Of a stretch of DNA of 64,000 nucleotides, positions 14,101 through 26,350 are shown piece by piece. The DNA is from Luscinia megarhynchos (taxonomy: Eukaryota > Chordata > Aves > Passeriformes > Turdidae), in NCBI GenBank assembly GCA_034336665.1, contig JAPFBE010000003.1, forward strand, positions 34,756,360 through 34,820,359, read 5' to 3'. Within the stretch, counting starts at the first letter, position 1. Every line of letters begins with the position of its first letter. The notes below the pieces were generated by a model that saw only the letters and a program-made list of their open reading frames with translations, ran no database searches and was not told the DNA's origin. The translations under genes were made by a program, and so were the position numbers.

Positions 14101-14535
14101 ACTAGCAGATGTCCAGCTAGACAGTAACAAATGTTTTCTAAGCAATAGAATGTACTGCTTAGTAGGGATCATGGAATTTTTTTTCCAAGAAAATTTTTTA
14201 AAGGATAATTCAGAGAGAACTCTATTTTGAATAGTGTAGAATTAATAATTGATGTTGCTCTGGGACAGGGAGATAGATTTAATGGCTTATTTTGATTAGA
14301 GTAGATATTCTATTGTATATACCTGGGGAATCATTCTATGGCTGAAGGGTAAGTGGCAAGAATTGGTCTACCATTCTGTCAAAGTATTCTTCATTAAACC
14401 AATTGCTGTATGTTCAAGAAATTAAAAGCTTTTTATGAAATACTTATATATACTTTTTGTGTTTTGGTTACCTTCATGGTGTTAAAATTTTTAAATTGAG
14501 ATAGATAATGTTATGTTAGAGTTTTTAAAAACATT

Positions 14536-14580
14536 CCTCCCAATGGTAAATACCATTAACTATTGGTATTGTGGAGGGAA
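14536..14580. repeat. Nested inverted repeat (fold-back)
   Basis: AATGGTA (14542-14548) and TACCATT (14551-14557) are perfect 7-bp arms around a 2-nt centre. The flanks also match in inverted orientation: TTCCTCCCAAT on the left and ATTGTGGAGGGAA on the right pair with small bulges. The block can therefore fold in two alternative ways. It may be a chance hairpin or the relic of a small inverted-repeat element. I recognise no family. Confidence 0.6.
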
Positions 14581-14605
14581 CAGTAATGATATCATAGCAA
14601 TCCAT

Positions 14606-14651
14606 AATCATAGAATCAGCCTGAAAAATAGTGTCTGATTACTCATCCTCC
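14606..14651 (-). mobile_element. Possible CR1 3'-end remnant
   Basis: AATCATAGAATCAGCCTGAA resembles the reverse complement of a CR1 3' end, and the following TGATTACTCATCCTCCA weakly resembles the adjacent conserved block. Only about 45 bases can be aligned by eye. This could be chance. Confidence 0.35.
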
Positions 14652-15234
14652 ACATTTTAAAGCAGGCAATTTATATATATGTGCCAAAACAAGAATTATC
14701 ACCCTGGTATTTTACTAATGCTTTATTTAGTAGTTTACTCACATGTACACAAACCTTTTGAAACAAATTGTACCACGTTGTTTGCATGTGGTTTCATAGC
14801 CGATTCTTTCATTGGCATGTTTAGTTTGAAAACACAACCAACAGATTATTGCAGTCATATTAACTCTATGACCAGATAAAACTTTATTGTTGCAGACAAT
14901 AGACATGCACAGCCTGCATCCTTCTGATGTAAATTTGAGGTACAGTTGCACAAATTGCACACTTGCTTCTGTTAATAGTCTACTCAAATTTTAACCACAG
15001 AAAATCCAGATTTGGGTTCAAATAAAAGAAGCACAGACCTGGATGTTACAGAGCTGTTTTGGCTAAACCATCTCTCAGGAGATCAGAAGTCCAGAAGTCT
15101 GCTGTGGTTAAATGGTTTGATGTTATTCAATTTCTCCCATCCACCTACTGTGTGTAGGCACTTTGTCTCTACCAGGATGGAGGTAGTGACCTCAGTGCAC
15201 TCGGGTCCCTGAATCTCCATTCCACCAGCTGAAG

Positions 15235-15282
15235 GGAAGGGAAAAAAGAGAAAAAGAAGAAAAAGAAAAAAAAAAGAAAATG
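15235..15282 (+). repeat. Purine-only A/G-rich tract
   Basis: A nearly pure A/G tract made of GGGAAAAAAGAG, AAAAAGAAG and long A runs. It is low-complexity DNA with no repeat unit kept in register. Confidence 0.85.
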
Positions 15283-17434
15283 AGTTGCAAGTCTAAGAGA
15301 TTGGAAAAGAATAGGTAACAATATAGTAAATGAGGTTTCTGACTTGGATGTGCCAGCTCAGGCATGAATTTTCTAACCAGAAGAAAACCTTGAAGTATTA
15401 GGTTTCACACATCAATTAGTAATTTCTCTACTCTTTCTCAGTAACTGTATTGAAACCATTACTCTGATCTTTCCATCCAATGACTGCAAGCACTGGCCAT
15501 ATATGAGGAAACAAATGTTTCTCTATGCTGAACATTTATGAAAAAAGTTCGTATTTCACAGATGGGAAAGTGGGAAAAATTAAAATACCTCTTAGGATTT
15601 TCCATGAAGTTTGTGGCAGAATTGCAAGGGGAATCTGATTTTTCCAGACTTTAGGCTTGCACAATATTTCCTGGCAAAATTTTTAGCACACAGAGTGAGA
15701 AATATTGTCATAATATGCATGGATGAAAATTTCCAAGGAACAAGTTGTTTCTATTGCTATAACATAGGGGTAAATAATTACAGAAGATATACAGCCTTTA
15801 CACAATTATAGTTTCATCTTTCTTGATTTCTTTGCTTTACCCCAACATTTCTTTTAAAGCCCATTACTAGACCTAAAAGACCAATTCTAATATACAGAGT
15901 AAAAAGGGTGAATTAATTTGATGAAAACTCTTGCTGCTATGTTGCTGTGCTCTGACAAATATTTAACTTAAGGGGAAAAAAATTAAATGGCAAACTAAAA
16001 AAAAAAAAATTCCCTGATCGAATAAATCACATAAAGAGGAAATAATGCTTCTTGAAGACATAATCATGGATGCCAATATTAATAAATGGAGAAATCCTGG
16101 GGCAGAATTTTTCCTCAACATTTCCTAGGGTGGAGACCTTACCACTTCTGGATGTTCCCCCCCAGAAAATCAAAACCTTCATCTATTTGTGGGCCTTTTG
16201 CATTACACAAGCAAACTCCATGAGTTTCAAGGGGGATTTCACTGCTGCTGTCATCATGATGTAACACTGAAACTGTTGAAAGTTTCTCTCCAGAAGCTGA
16301 GGATAAATTGAGCTGATAGGATGATTCTCTGTGAACCTGGCAAGTGGATCATCCATTTCTTTGCTGTAGAATGCTCGACTGCACAGGCAAAGTAGTCTGT
16401 AGATATCAATGTACTCATTTTTACTGCTATTAACTGTATGTGTTTAGGAGAAATTAACTATTGTAGTAGTTATCTATTATTGCAAATAAAATCTTACTTA
16501 ATGTGGAGTTTGTCTTCTAGCATTCCAAAAACCAGCAAGTGTTGCAGAAGAAAAACATATTCAGACCAAACTATGATTGCTTTTACAGCCACCTTTTGGT
16601 ATCTGAGTGCAGTCCTTACAAAAGATCTGCCTCAAAAATGTGAATGTACTCATCCCACATGAATATTAAAAACCAGCAAATAAACATTGTCAGTGTGTAT
16701 AAAGCACTACTGTAACATTTGCTGCACAAGAGACATAGCAGTGTTCCTACCCTAGCATCAAAATAAGTAGAAAGCAAACAGCAATTTGATTATTTGGAGG
16801 ACTACCATAGGAGTAATGCTTGATAGAAGGTTTATTTTTGAACTAGAATCATTACTCTTAATTACACTTTTGCTTTCAAAACTAAATTCAGATATGAAGT
16901 TTGTTCTGAGTATGTTCAAAAGGTCATGTTTTAGCCTTTCACTTAGGAAAAACATTAATAAACTCTTCTAGATTCTTCCCCATTTCCCAAAATACATCAC
17001 ATCTTGCCTTTGAGTTCGTTGATATAGTATCAATTAGCATGGAAATCAGTCCACAGGTACAAAAGTTACTGGGTAGAAAAGATGTTTTGCAGATGGGCAT
17101 CTGCAAGCAGAATGACCAAGAGTGTCCTATTTCCACAGCGAACTGCTCTGAAAATTGCTTAAATTTCAAAGACAGCCTATTTGTTGTAGAGATGTACTTG
17201 GGAGAAATGTTGATTTTTTCTTTACTGTGCATTCCTGCCAAGATGTAACTACTATTGACAGCAATGTAGAAGCAGTTCTGAGGATATACTGAGTTAGATG
17301 TTAAATCAATATTGGATAGAACAATGCAGAGCTTAAGTGTTTGCTGCAACAGAGGTCCTCAAAATTGCACAGGGTTTTAAATCTCTAGAAAAATGATGGG
17401 AAATATTAAAGGTTGTAGGTTTTGAATGAGTTAG

Positions 17435-17525
17435 GACTGATTCCTTGTGGCTTTCTTCCTGTTTATATTTTTCTTCCTGACTGAATCCTCAATCCATGTG
17501 GTTTTCTTCCCATTTATACATCCAT
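17435..17525. repeat. Imperfect tandem duplication of about 45 bp
   Basis: Two adjacent units start at 17435 and 17479. Both begin GACTGA(T/A)TCC and both contain GTGG(C/T)TTTCTTCC followed by two variable bases and TTTATA. They differ by a few substitutions and a 3-bp or larger indel, so the duplication is not recent. It may be a fixed local duplication or a length-variable minisatellite. Confidence 0.8.
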
Positions 17526-20500
17526 GCCAAGGTAAATTCAGAATAGTTTACTATTAGCAATTACACATTTGAGTTTTTTACATTTTTTAAAAAAAAATCA
17601 CAATTAATGCTTTCTTTTGTAATGGCCTTTTTTTCAGATTTCATGAATCACTATCATTCAAATATCTTCCACAAAGTGATGGATGCAGCTGGTCTATCTC
17701 TATTACCTGGAAATTCATGGGCTGAATGTAATAAAAACCAGTTTTCTCAAACATTTCTGAAAGATTTGGGTCTCCTCTCTACCACACTTTCTGAAATAGT
17801 TGATTTTTATTTTAAGATTGTTTACAAGCTAAGGGCACAGGAACAGTCTATTTAACCAGCTGATCTTTTCATGTTACTTTAGCAAATAAATTGTTCACTA
17901 TTTACATTAGCAAACTACACTTTCTTTTTGGAGTCATGGTCAATATGCTTACACAGAACATCATTAGCTGTGTCTGCATTGTGTTGGCAGTGTAGTCAAT
18001 CTTTAGACTCTTATACCTATCAGATGTAAAATGTGTGATAAAACAAAAGGAGCCCCTAAATCATACAGCTCTGGGAATCATAAAGGATCCAAAATCTAGG
18101 ATTGGGAGCTTATGGTCCCTGTGCAGTGCCTGAAGAGAGTTGCATGCCTGAGAAGGCACTTGTGAGCTGCTGAGGGAGGGAGGACACTCCTAGCAACAAG
18201 GCAAAGGGGAAACATTAAGCCTGGGGTATTTCTGAAACTCCATCTTCTCTGGAAATGAGATAATAGAAGCACAGCTGCAGATAGATTTCTCTCTTCCCTC
18301 AGGCTTGAAACCTGCATGTACATAGAGCTATTAATTCAGACAACAAACTGGAGTTGACTCTTTATTTTGAAATGTAGTTATGGATGTTTACAGCTCTGAA
18401 GAGCAAATGGGAGTCCTAGATTTAATATATCCTCAGCCCTATAAGTACTCCAAGTTGTATCTTCTGGCACTCTATGCTCCACATGGCCTGGGCTATTGCC
18501 AGTGTTCTTAACAAAAAATTTTAACCAGACAGCACAGAATAAGAAATTTAGGAGGCTAAGAAAGAATAACAGGAAAAGTGAATGGAAACTTAATATCAAG
18601 CTTCGTAATGAATTAATTTTTCAACATGCTAGTGAAATGAGTCTTGGGAAACAGATCCCAGAATTCTGCACATTCAGCTCAGGATTAGAGGGGCATCAGC
18701 TTCTCCTGGCAGGGTGGAAATTGCCACTTCACTTAATTCAACAAATAAGGAATGGTCCCGTAAGTGGAAGTTTGATTTGAATACCTAATTCAAATTGTGG
18801 CAAATTTGGCCATAAAGAGAGATAGATGCTTAAAGACAATCATAGGTGATAATTCAGATAACTTTACAATGTTGAACTTGTTAATGTTAAGCTTTTGTGC
18901 TTATTCTCTTCTGGTTGTCTTGGTATTTGTATCTGGTCTTCATTCTTTCAAGTATCTGATTGTCAGGCATTTCAAAGTAGGGGAAAATGACAAACTTATT
19001 TTAGGATCCTCCTCAAAACTTATATTGGCTAAAAAACATCCTTACTGGGCTTACATCCTCACTGAGGGGACATGGTTTGAGGTGGAAATAAAAGGGAACT
19101 GCCACCATTTTTGTTCCTTTATTTTCCTGGGCAGTGGTGAGCTGTGGGGCATGGTGACAGAATGAAGACGATTCAACTTGGAGGATTTGGCCATCATTGC
19201 TTTTTGATGTATCAGACTCAGGGAAAAAGCCACCAGGTGTGGCACTGGCTGCCATTTACTTCCTCCTTTGTTTTGGGAAGTCACATGGTGCTGGCCACAG
19301 TAACATCAGGGAGGTTAGACCTCCATAAAATTTTTGCATGTAATCACCCTCTTTTATACAGTGTTCTATTTGTATTGTTGCTGTTACTGTTTGTTTTCCT
19401 CATCGCATTACTTTTTCTACAGTAAATTGTTATTTCAACTGACAATCTTCCTTTTTGTCCCTTTCTCACTGGGGGAAAGGGAAGTGGCTGCTTGGCCCTT
19501 AATTTCCAGATGCTTTTAAACCACACCAATTTCACATCCTTTTTCTTACCCATATCTACATGCAGGTATTTTAATTTATGAACCAAGATGTTCTACAATT
19601 GCACTAGAATTGTTCCATGATACTATAGGAGATGGATTAGCTTTTCACTTGATGTTTAAACTACTTTTTTTTTTGGTATCTTGAAGCGGTGAATTATTTT
19701 TCTTTATTCCTTCAGCACAGAACAAACAAGTGCTGCAGCGAAGATCTCCAAATAGTTTGACAATTACTACTCTGTTGATTTTTCTCTGTATCTCTGTTTT
19801 TTTTCAGCATATTATCGGTAAATTTATAAAATTGATCTGTGGAATTTGTGTTTTCTTAACTACTCATGCTAAGCATAACTACTATGCTTCTCTGGAATGA
19901 TTTGGGAAGCAAATACTTAAATGAGCTGGTGTGCTCTCTTTTGGAAAGCAGAGGGAAATCCTGAAGTAGCTTGGACTCATTAATTAGAGCAGGAAGAATT
20001 TGAACTTAGAAGACTTTATTTTCAAATCTGTATAGATATCAAGAGACACAAAGAAGCAACTAAGATCTCAATGTGACTGACAACTTGCTTAGGTAATTAT
20101 TGTATATTTGGTTTTATTCACAGGTACATAAACAGCCTGAAGCTTTTCTGATTATATGAACTAGTGAGGGTTGGTGAAGTCTGGGTGTGGGCAGCATCAG
20201 CTGTTTCACGGGTCCTGTCTGCTTTTGTGTGGTTTTGCACAGCGATGTGAAGGTTCTAAAGACATTTTTATACTGAATATTGTGAGGAAGTCTTTAACCC
20301 AGATTAGTTTTGATGATGGACTTTGTCACCTGAAAGCTTGCTAAGTGGTCTCTTTCAGTGTAGCACAGGAAACTGGTTGCTAAGAGGTCTGAGACCTATT
20401 CAGCTAGATAGATGAAACAGTCCATTAGTGACATTTGAGACACAGTTTGATGGTCTCTCATCATCCTCACTTCTCTTCAGAATATGCTACCACATAGTGC

Positions 20501-23500
20501 ATTCAAAGAGAGGCTTTACATAAGATCAGGTGGACCTGGAGTATTGAGATGTAGCATGCTGAGAGGGAATGATGAAATCTGTATACCTCATGCAGCATCA
20601 AACAATACATACAACTGGATATATGTAATGTGATGTGACAGCAAATATGGAGAAAGAGTGTAGGAAAGTCACTAATGCCACCTAAAATATACTTGCCTTT
20701 GGAAATGCATGAAGTATCTCAAGTAGTGATTTCTGGAAAAATTTCGATCAAGAAGGTGAGGCAGATTGACATTCCTGGAGAAACAATGTATAACCTTGAA
20801 GCACAGCAGCAGTAAGCAGACTTTATTATCCAAACTAGCACAGAATAATAAACATGAATGGGAGTTCAGGAAGATTGGCAAAGCACTATGTACAGTGCTA
20901 GGTCATACAGATGAATGAGTCAGTATTTGTGGTGCTTCTTCTTTTCACAAAAATTTATTACTCTTCAATGCAAGCCAAAATAGGTATAATCTTAAACAAA
21001 GCTACAGTATAATTAAATTAGAATAAAATAATTATTTTATGAACATGATGCTTTGTCATAAGAGAAAGCAGTGTTGAATCACAGGTGGCATGGTCCCAAA
21101 TATATTGAACCAAGAGATCTTGACAGCAGAACAATGTTGTTTATGAAAACACAAAATCAGGGGAGGTATGATTAATTATGCCTGTTCTTGGAAGATGTCA
21201 GAATTGATTAGCAGATAAATGGCTGAATGATTCACCTCCTGCAGGTCAAAGTGATTGCACAAAGCTGAAATTAACATACTTAATACAGGGATTGCCTCAG
21301 CAGTTATCCCACTGCAGGGGAAAGCATGGGAAGGTGATATCAACTACCAGCAACCCCTCTAGCTTGGCTTGTGCCAGCTCTTGATTTCATGGGAGATCAG
21401 AGTTCAAAGAATATTATACCAATCATCCTTCGTGGAAAAATATACAGTTGGTTTTTTTTAAAAAATTCAAGAATAAAAGTATTTTTGGGAGACTCCTTTT
21501 ACATCTTTGCTATTCTTTCTAACCTGAGTCTTCAAAAAGGAAACTGTGTAAGTTAATATGAAAATGTGGGAAAAAAATTAAATGTAAAAAATGGGATATT
21601 TGGGAAGTGAAGCAGAATATAAACCAGTATATCTGGAGATTACTCTTTCTAATATATAGTAAATAGTATATAGTAAATGTATAAGAAATAATAAATGAAT
21701 GTATTGAATAGTAAGAGTTTTGGAAAAATCTTGGAGGTATGAAAAGGTTTATGAACTTATAGAAAGATTGAGGATTGTACCAAACTTCCAAAAAATGTTA
21801 TTTCAGTCAATTTATTATAAATATACATAATAACTTCCAACTTATATCAGTCATGATATAAAAACATAATTTGAAAAATACTGCAGTTATTTCTACTAAC
21901 TTTCTTTTTTATAAAAATGAATATAGATTAACTCTATTTTCCTGATACACTGACACTTCAACACTCCAACCTGTACATGACTCCTAGATTCCTCAGGAAG
22001 CTACTAAAAAATGCATCGTGGTAAAATGCTGAAATAATTTGGTGCTAAACACCTTGAGAAAATACAGACAGGCAGGAAGTGATTCTATATTGAGTTTAGT
22101 GTTTTATATATAAAATATAAGACCATGCATTTTGCTGTGAAGATTTAGAGACACAACAAGAAGGCTCTCATTGAGATTAGGTTACCCTGCTGTTCTTGAT
22201 GGAAAGCCTCTTAGAGCTGCAGGGCTCCTTTGGGCACCAGCTGGAACTGTGTTTGACTGAAGAACAGCAGGAAAAAAAAAAATTAAAGAAATATTTTAAT
22301 AATATCCAGAAAAACAGAACTCTGGTATTTCCAGATTTTGAATCATTTGCACTCGCAGTTCACTAGTGCTCTTTGACTGCAAGAAAGCATCTCTACACTC
22401 ACATACACAAACTGCAAAGCACTGGCTGAAAACAAGAAAAGAAGAAAAGTATGGCACTGCCATTGACATTTAGGAGCTTCAACTTCAGAACAATTTAATA
22501 CTGTGTTTTCTAAATAGGTAGAAATTAAACTGAACTGAAAATAATACATTTTAAAAAACTTCAAATGAGGCAAAATATGTTTAAAAATTGGTTCTGATTG
22601 TAGTCCACATGAAATCTTCTTTATAGACTGACTAGTGGTAACTTTGCTATGAAAAGCATTGATAGAAGTTATTTTTCTCACAGGCAAATCAGGATTCTTC
22701 TGCTGCATTAAAATAATCCCAGGCCACAACATTTCTGTGTCCTGACATTCTCTAGGGGACAGTTTTGTCATTGATCACAGAAACAGTAACAAGACTATCT
22801 AACTGCTGTAATTTGCTCTGGTGAAGAATATTTAAAGCTACTAAAAATGTATATTGAAGTATTTTGTCTCTTTTCTGTGCTTTAAGACTGCTGTATGTTT
22901 TAGTGCTATGATTTTCTGAGTAGGGTGTAAGAATATCAGTGGGGACATCCTTGGTGAGTTTATAACTTTCTGCATTAAAAAGCCATGCTGTGAGCTCTTC
23001 TGTCTGATTTTCCTTCCTCATCAGGATAGTGGGCTAGATGCTTGCACAAAAGTCCAGCACATTCATAGCTGTCAGACACATAGGCAATAGAAATGTCAGC
23101 TGATAACTAAACATCAAGACTATAATTTTCAATTCTCTTAAGATACTGACAGGGATTTCAGGGTTACAGAGAACGTTTAAGGGCATCACAGTCAAAGACA
23201 CACAAGTTCAACCAGCTCAGTAAGCAGCTCAGTAGCAGTATTTCAAGTGTCTTTTAAGTTTGGGGCTTTTCTTTTACACTTGGAGGAATTGCTTTTTTTC
23301 CTACTTATTTGGCACGTATAGTTCTGTTCCCTGGTTCTCACAGTTTTGCACAGCTTCCTTTACAATTAACTTTTCATCTTCAATGAACATTTATCTGAGC
23401 AACATTGAAATTCAAAAAATTTTGCTGAAGGGACAAATCTCTCGAGCTGCCTTTGTCAGGTTGTCAGCCCAGCAGAAACCTGTACTGTAAATTAGTTTCT

Positions 23501-24027
23501 TCTCAGGAGCCAATTAAGCACTGATCCTAAAGACTTAAAATTACATGAAAAATAAGCTCTAGTCTTGAAGAAGTGAAAACAAAATACTGTAGGTATCTTC
23601 CACCTTATTTTGTCTCGGTGCATATGTTATTACTTCCAGTCAGGTCTGCTAGGTACTTTCCACTGCATTAAGTGTTTCTGGTTCATGTGCACCAGCATAG
23701 GAAACACTCTGAGCTGATTCCCCCAGCATAAGCCCATTCACAAAATGGTCTGATGCCTCCCTTTTTTTATGACACCTTGCTACAGGTACAGACTTTTCCT
23801 GTAACTTTCCCATCTCACTCTAAGTAATCTGAAGCCGTCATTCAGAAATCAAGGTTTCCTCTTAGTGTTAATAGCTAAAGTGCATTTCTGCTTCAGTAGC
23901 CCTGACATCCTCAGTGGCTCTTATCCATCATTTAACATCAAGGTGGCAGTCAGGCCTTCCCACAAGTTCTGTGGGAAGAAAAATTCTTTTCCACGGAGAA
24001 AATCTGGAAAAAATCTATTGACATTGG

Positions 24028-24129
24028 AGTTTTGAGGGGTTTTTTTACATTGTTTGTTTGGTTGTTTTATGGTGTTTTTGTTTGGTTTTGGTTGGTTGGG
24101 GTTTTTTTGGCTGTTGGTTGTATTCTTTT
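24028..24129 (+). repeat. G/T-rich low-complexity tract
   Basis: About 100 bases are nearly free of C and A on this strand and are made of TTTG, GGTT and GTTT words. It is low-complexity DNA without a strict period. Tracts like this are common in vertebrate noncoding DNA. Confidence 0.85.
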
Positions 24130-26310
24130 GCTTCTGAGAACTGCAGCAATTGAGTATAATTGACTATTCTCCCTCTCCTTTCCCTCTTAAACCTGACAGA
24201 ATATCTGTATGATTAATTTTGTCTCTTTTGAACCCTACTTTGAAAAGAAACAATTTATGAAAGCCAGAAGTCTTCTATAATGAGTTTGCAATATAGCTAA
24301 AAGTATAAGTATAATTTAATTCTATTTATCTGACTCATTAAAGCCAACTTTGAATGAAATCTACATATATACACCCACATAAATTGTGCCAAACAATATG
24401 AATTTCTCCTGCCACATTTTCTTTCCAGATATGAAACCTGCAATGAGGTACTATTGAGTCCTACTCAGCACTAAATTACTTATTTTCAAAAATCTTGCTT
24501 TTAGAGAAGGTAATCACATCAGTTAAAATCAGTGAGGGACATGGGAACCTAAATTCCAAATAATATATTTTCTTTACTAGTAAGATAACAGCTGGGCAGA
24601 AACTCAAGCAAAAAGCTGGCCAGGGAAGTAATTGTTTGAGAAGTGGGGTTTCTTTCATAGTCGTAATTTTTTTTGTTTACCTGATGTTGCTGGAGTTTTT
24701 TCCTTGACGTTTAGTTGATGGTGCTTCCTGTAAATTGCTTTTAAGCAGGAAAATTTGCATTTTTTTTGGCTAAGATAATTGCAGGCTGTATAGCTATACA
24801 TCTCTGTGGAGCCTGGTGGCTGCAGTTACACCTTATCTTGGTTTTAAATAACGTTTGATAAAGGGAAGAGACTGCTTGAGAAATGAGCTCAGACATTGGG
24901 TCTTCATTTTGTCAGTCTCCAGCAGCGAACACTGCAGAACAGCAGCAGGTTGCAGAATGAAGATAATGCAGAAACCAAATGCACTTTGTCCTATTTTGCT
25001 GTAATCCTATTAAGAGCAAACAGCAGGGCAAAAGAACAATGTAGGTGGCATTATACCAGAGGCTTTTGTCCCCTGCTGGAAGACTGTAATTTTATAATGT
25101 ATCTCTTATCAATTTAGTAGAAGAAATATTTCTTTTCTGTCCAGATATAAAATAGTTTTAGTGCTCCAAACCAATATTTAAATTTACTTAGTAATATCAC
25201 AATTTTCTGGGTAGAAGGAAAATCTAAGCCAGGCTTTCAGAATTGTTAATGAAATTCTGTCATTCTGTCAAGTGAAAAGGAATCCTCTACATCCAGGTGT
25301 TAGCTCAGTACTGGGACTAGCCAGAACTGTGCACAAATCCCTTTGTCCTGTGAGCTGCTTAGCTAACATGTTGTCAATGATTGGCTTTTTCTGTGAATTC
25401 AGAAGATGGTGAGTAACTGGGAGTTTAAACCTGCTCCAAGCTCTATGTTTCTGCATTATCACACCATAATGCTACTTGCAATTTGATGTCAAAAGAGGTA
25501 AGTTCAAAGTTAAACATGGGCAAATTAATTTAGTGCACTGCACTGCTTTTCCACACTGCATCTTTGAAATGGTGACATCAGATAGTAACAGCTGGAGGAT
25601 GGGAGCCAGCAGCAATAAGAGCACAAAGATCTGGAAGCCAATCAGGGGCATGGAACCGGCTGGAAATTCCAGCTTCAAAAAACCTGCCCTTAGATCCATA
25701 CATATCTGAGGCTGTTTCACTATTACCTTGAAACTGAGGAGCATTTATAACTCCTGGAATGGGGACTTTTGTCCTCTCTGAGCTCCAGGGGAAGAAGCCT
25801 GCAGCTAACAGGGTGGCAGGCCGTTTGCTCTGGGGATGCAGCTGGAAGGGGAAAGGAGGCACTGTTCTTGCACCTGCTGTCTAATGGCCTCCTGTGCAGA
25901 CAATGAAGAGAGAAAGGCAGTTTTGTGTGCTGCTAAGAAATGGCTCAAACCATTGAAACCATTTTGATCTGTCAAAAGCTCAACAGATCTCTGTTGCATC
26001 TTGTGTCTGAATTTCAGCTGATAGCACTGTGCTCTGAAGTCTTTATGTAGCTGGAGCTGGTCTGTCATTTGGAAATTCACTTGTAATTTAAGACTTACAG
26101 GACAGGGAGGCCTCACAAAAGGTTTCATGTGAACAGAAGCAGTGAGCACAATGCACCCACTGGCATAATGTAATTATCAGAATTTCAGTGACATTTGATA
26201 TAGTGGTTTTGGCACCATCTTGTCACATTTAAGGTCTTCTGTCACAGGTGTTATGTACCCAAAGAAGCAGGAAAAGCCATTGGAAAAGTCTGATTAACTA
26301 AAATTTAAAA

Positions 26311-26315
<5 letters not shown>

Positions 26316-26348
<33 letters not shown>
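26316..26348 (+). repeat. Uninterrupted run of 33 A
   Basis: A pure A33 run is followed by further A-rich sequence to about 26371. A run this long often marks the tail of a retroposed RNA. However, I see no polyadenylation signal 10-30 bases upstream, no target-site duplication and no recognisable source gene in the preceding sequence. It is listed as a simple repeat, prone to assembly and length error. Confidence 0.95.

Positions 26349-26350
<2 letters not shown>

Larger units (their letters stand above)
3006..14530. other. Unique AT-rich sequence, no gene recognised
   Basis: Over 11 kb I see no exon chain, RNA gene or transposon that I can name. It contains scattered A runs (for example about 8562-8574 and 12289-12302), a perfect 8-bp inverted repeat with a 2-nt centre at 8149-8166, a purine-rich stretch around 10975-11420, a 13-bp tandem repeat at 10332 and a DR3-like motif at 11166, both listed separately. 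The longest frame (13759-14172, minus, 137 codons) resembles no known protein and lacks exon context. Confidence 0.55.
14660..26300. other. Unique sequence, no gene recognised
   Basis: No exon chain, RNA gene or known transposon is visible across this span. It holds a purine-rich tract at 15235-15282, an imperfect tandem duplication at 17435-17525 and a G/T-rich tract at 24028-24129, each listed separately. Base composition is less AT-skewed from about 24.9 to 26.2 kb, and that part looks like ordinary single-copy DNA. The open frames there overlap on both strands, and I found no known protein among them. Confidence 0.55.

Noticed and set aside
13759..14172. 137-codon minus-strand open frame as a gene
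   Set aside because: It has no recognisable domain and no clear splice context. An overlapping frame on the opposite strand is equally open, and this length is expected by chance in 64 kb.
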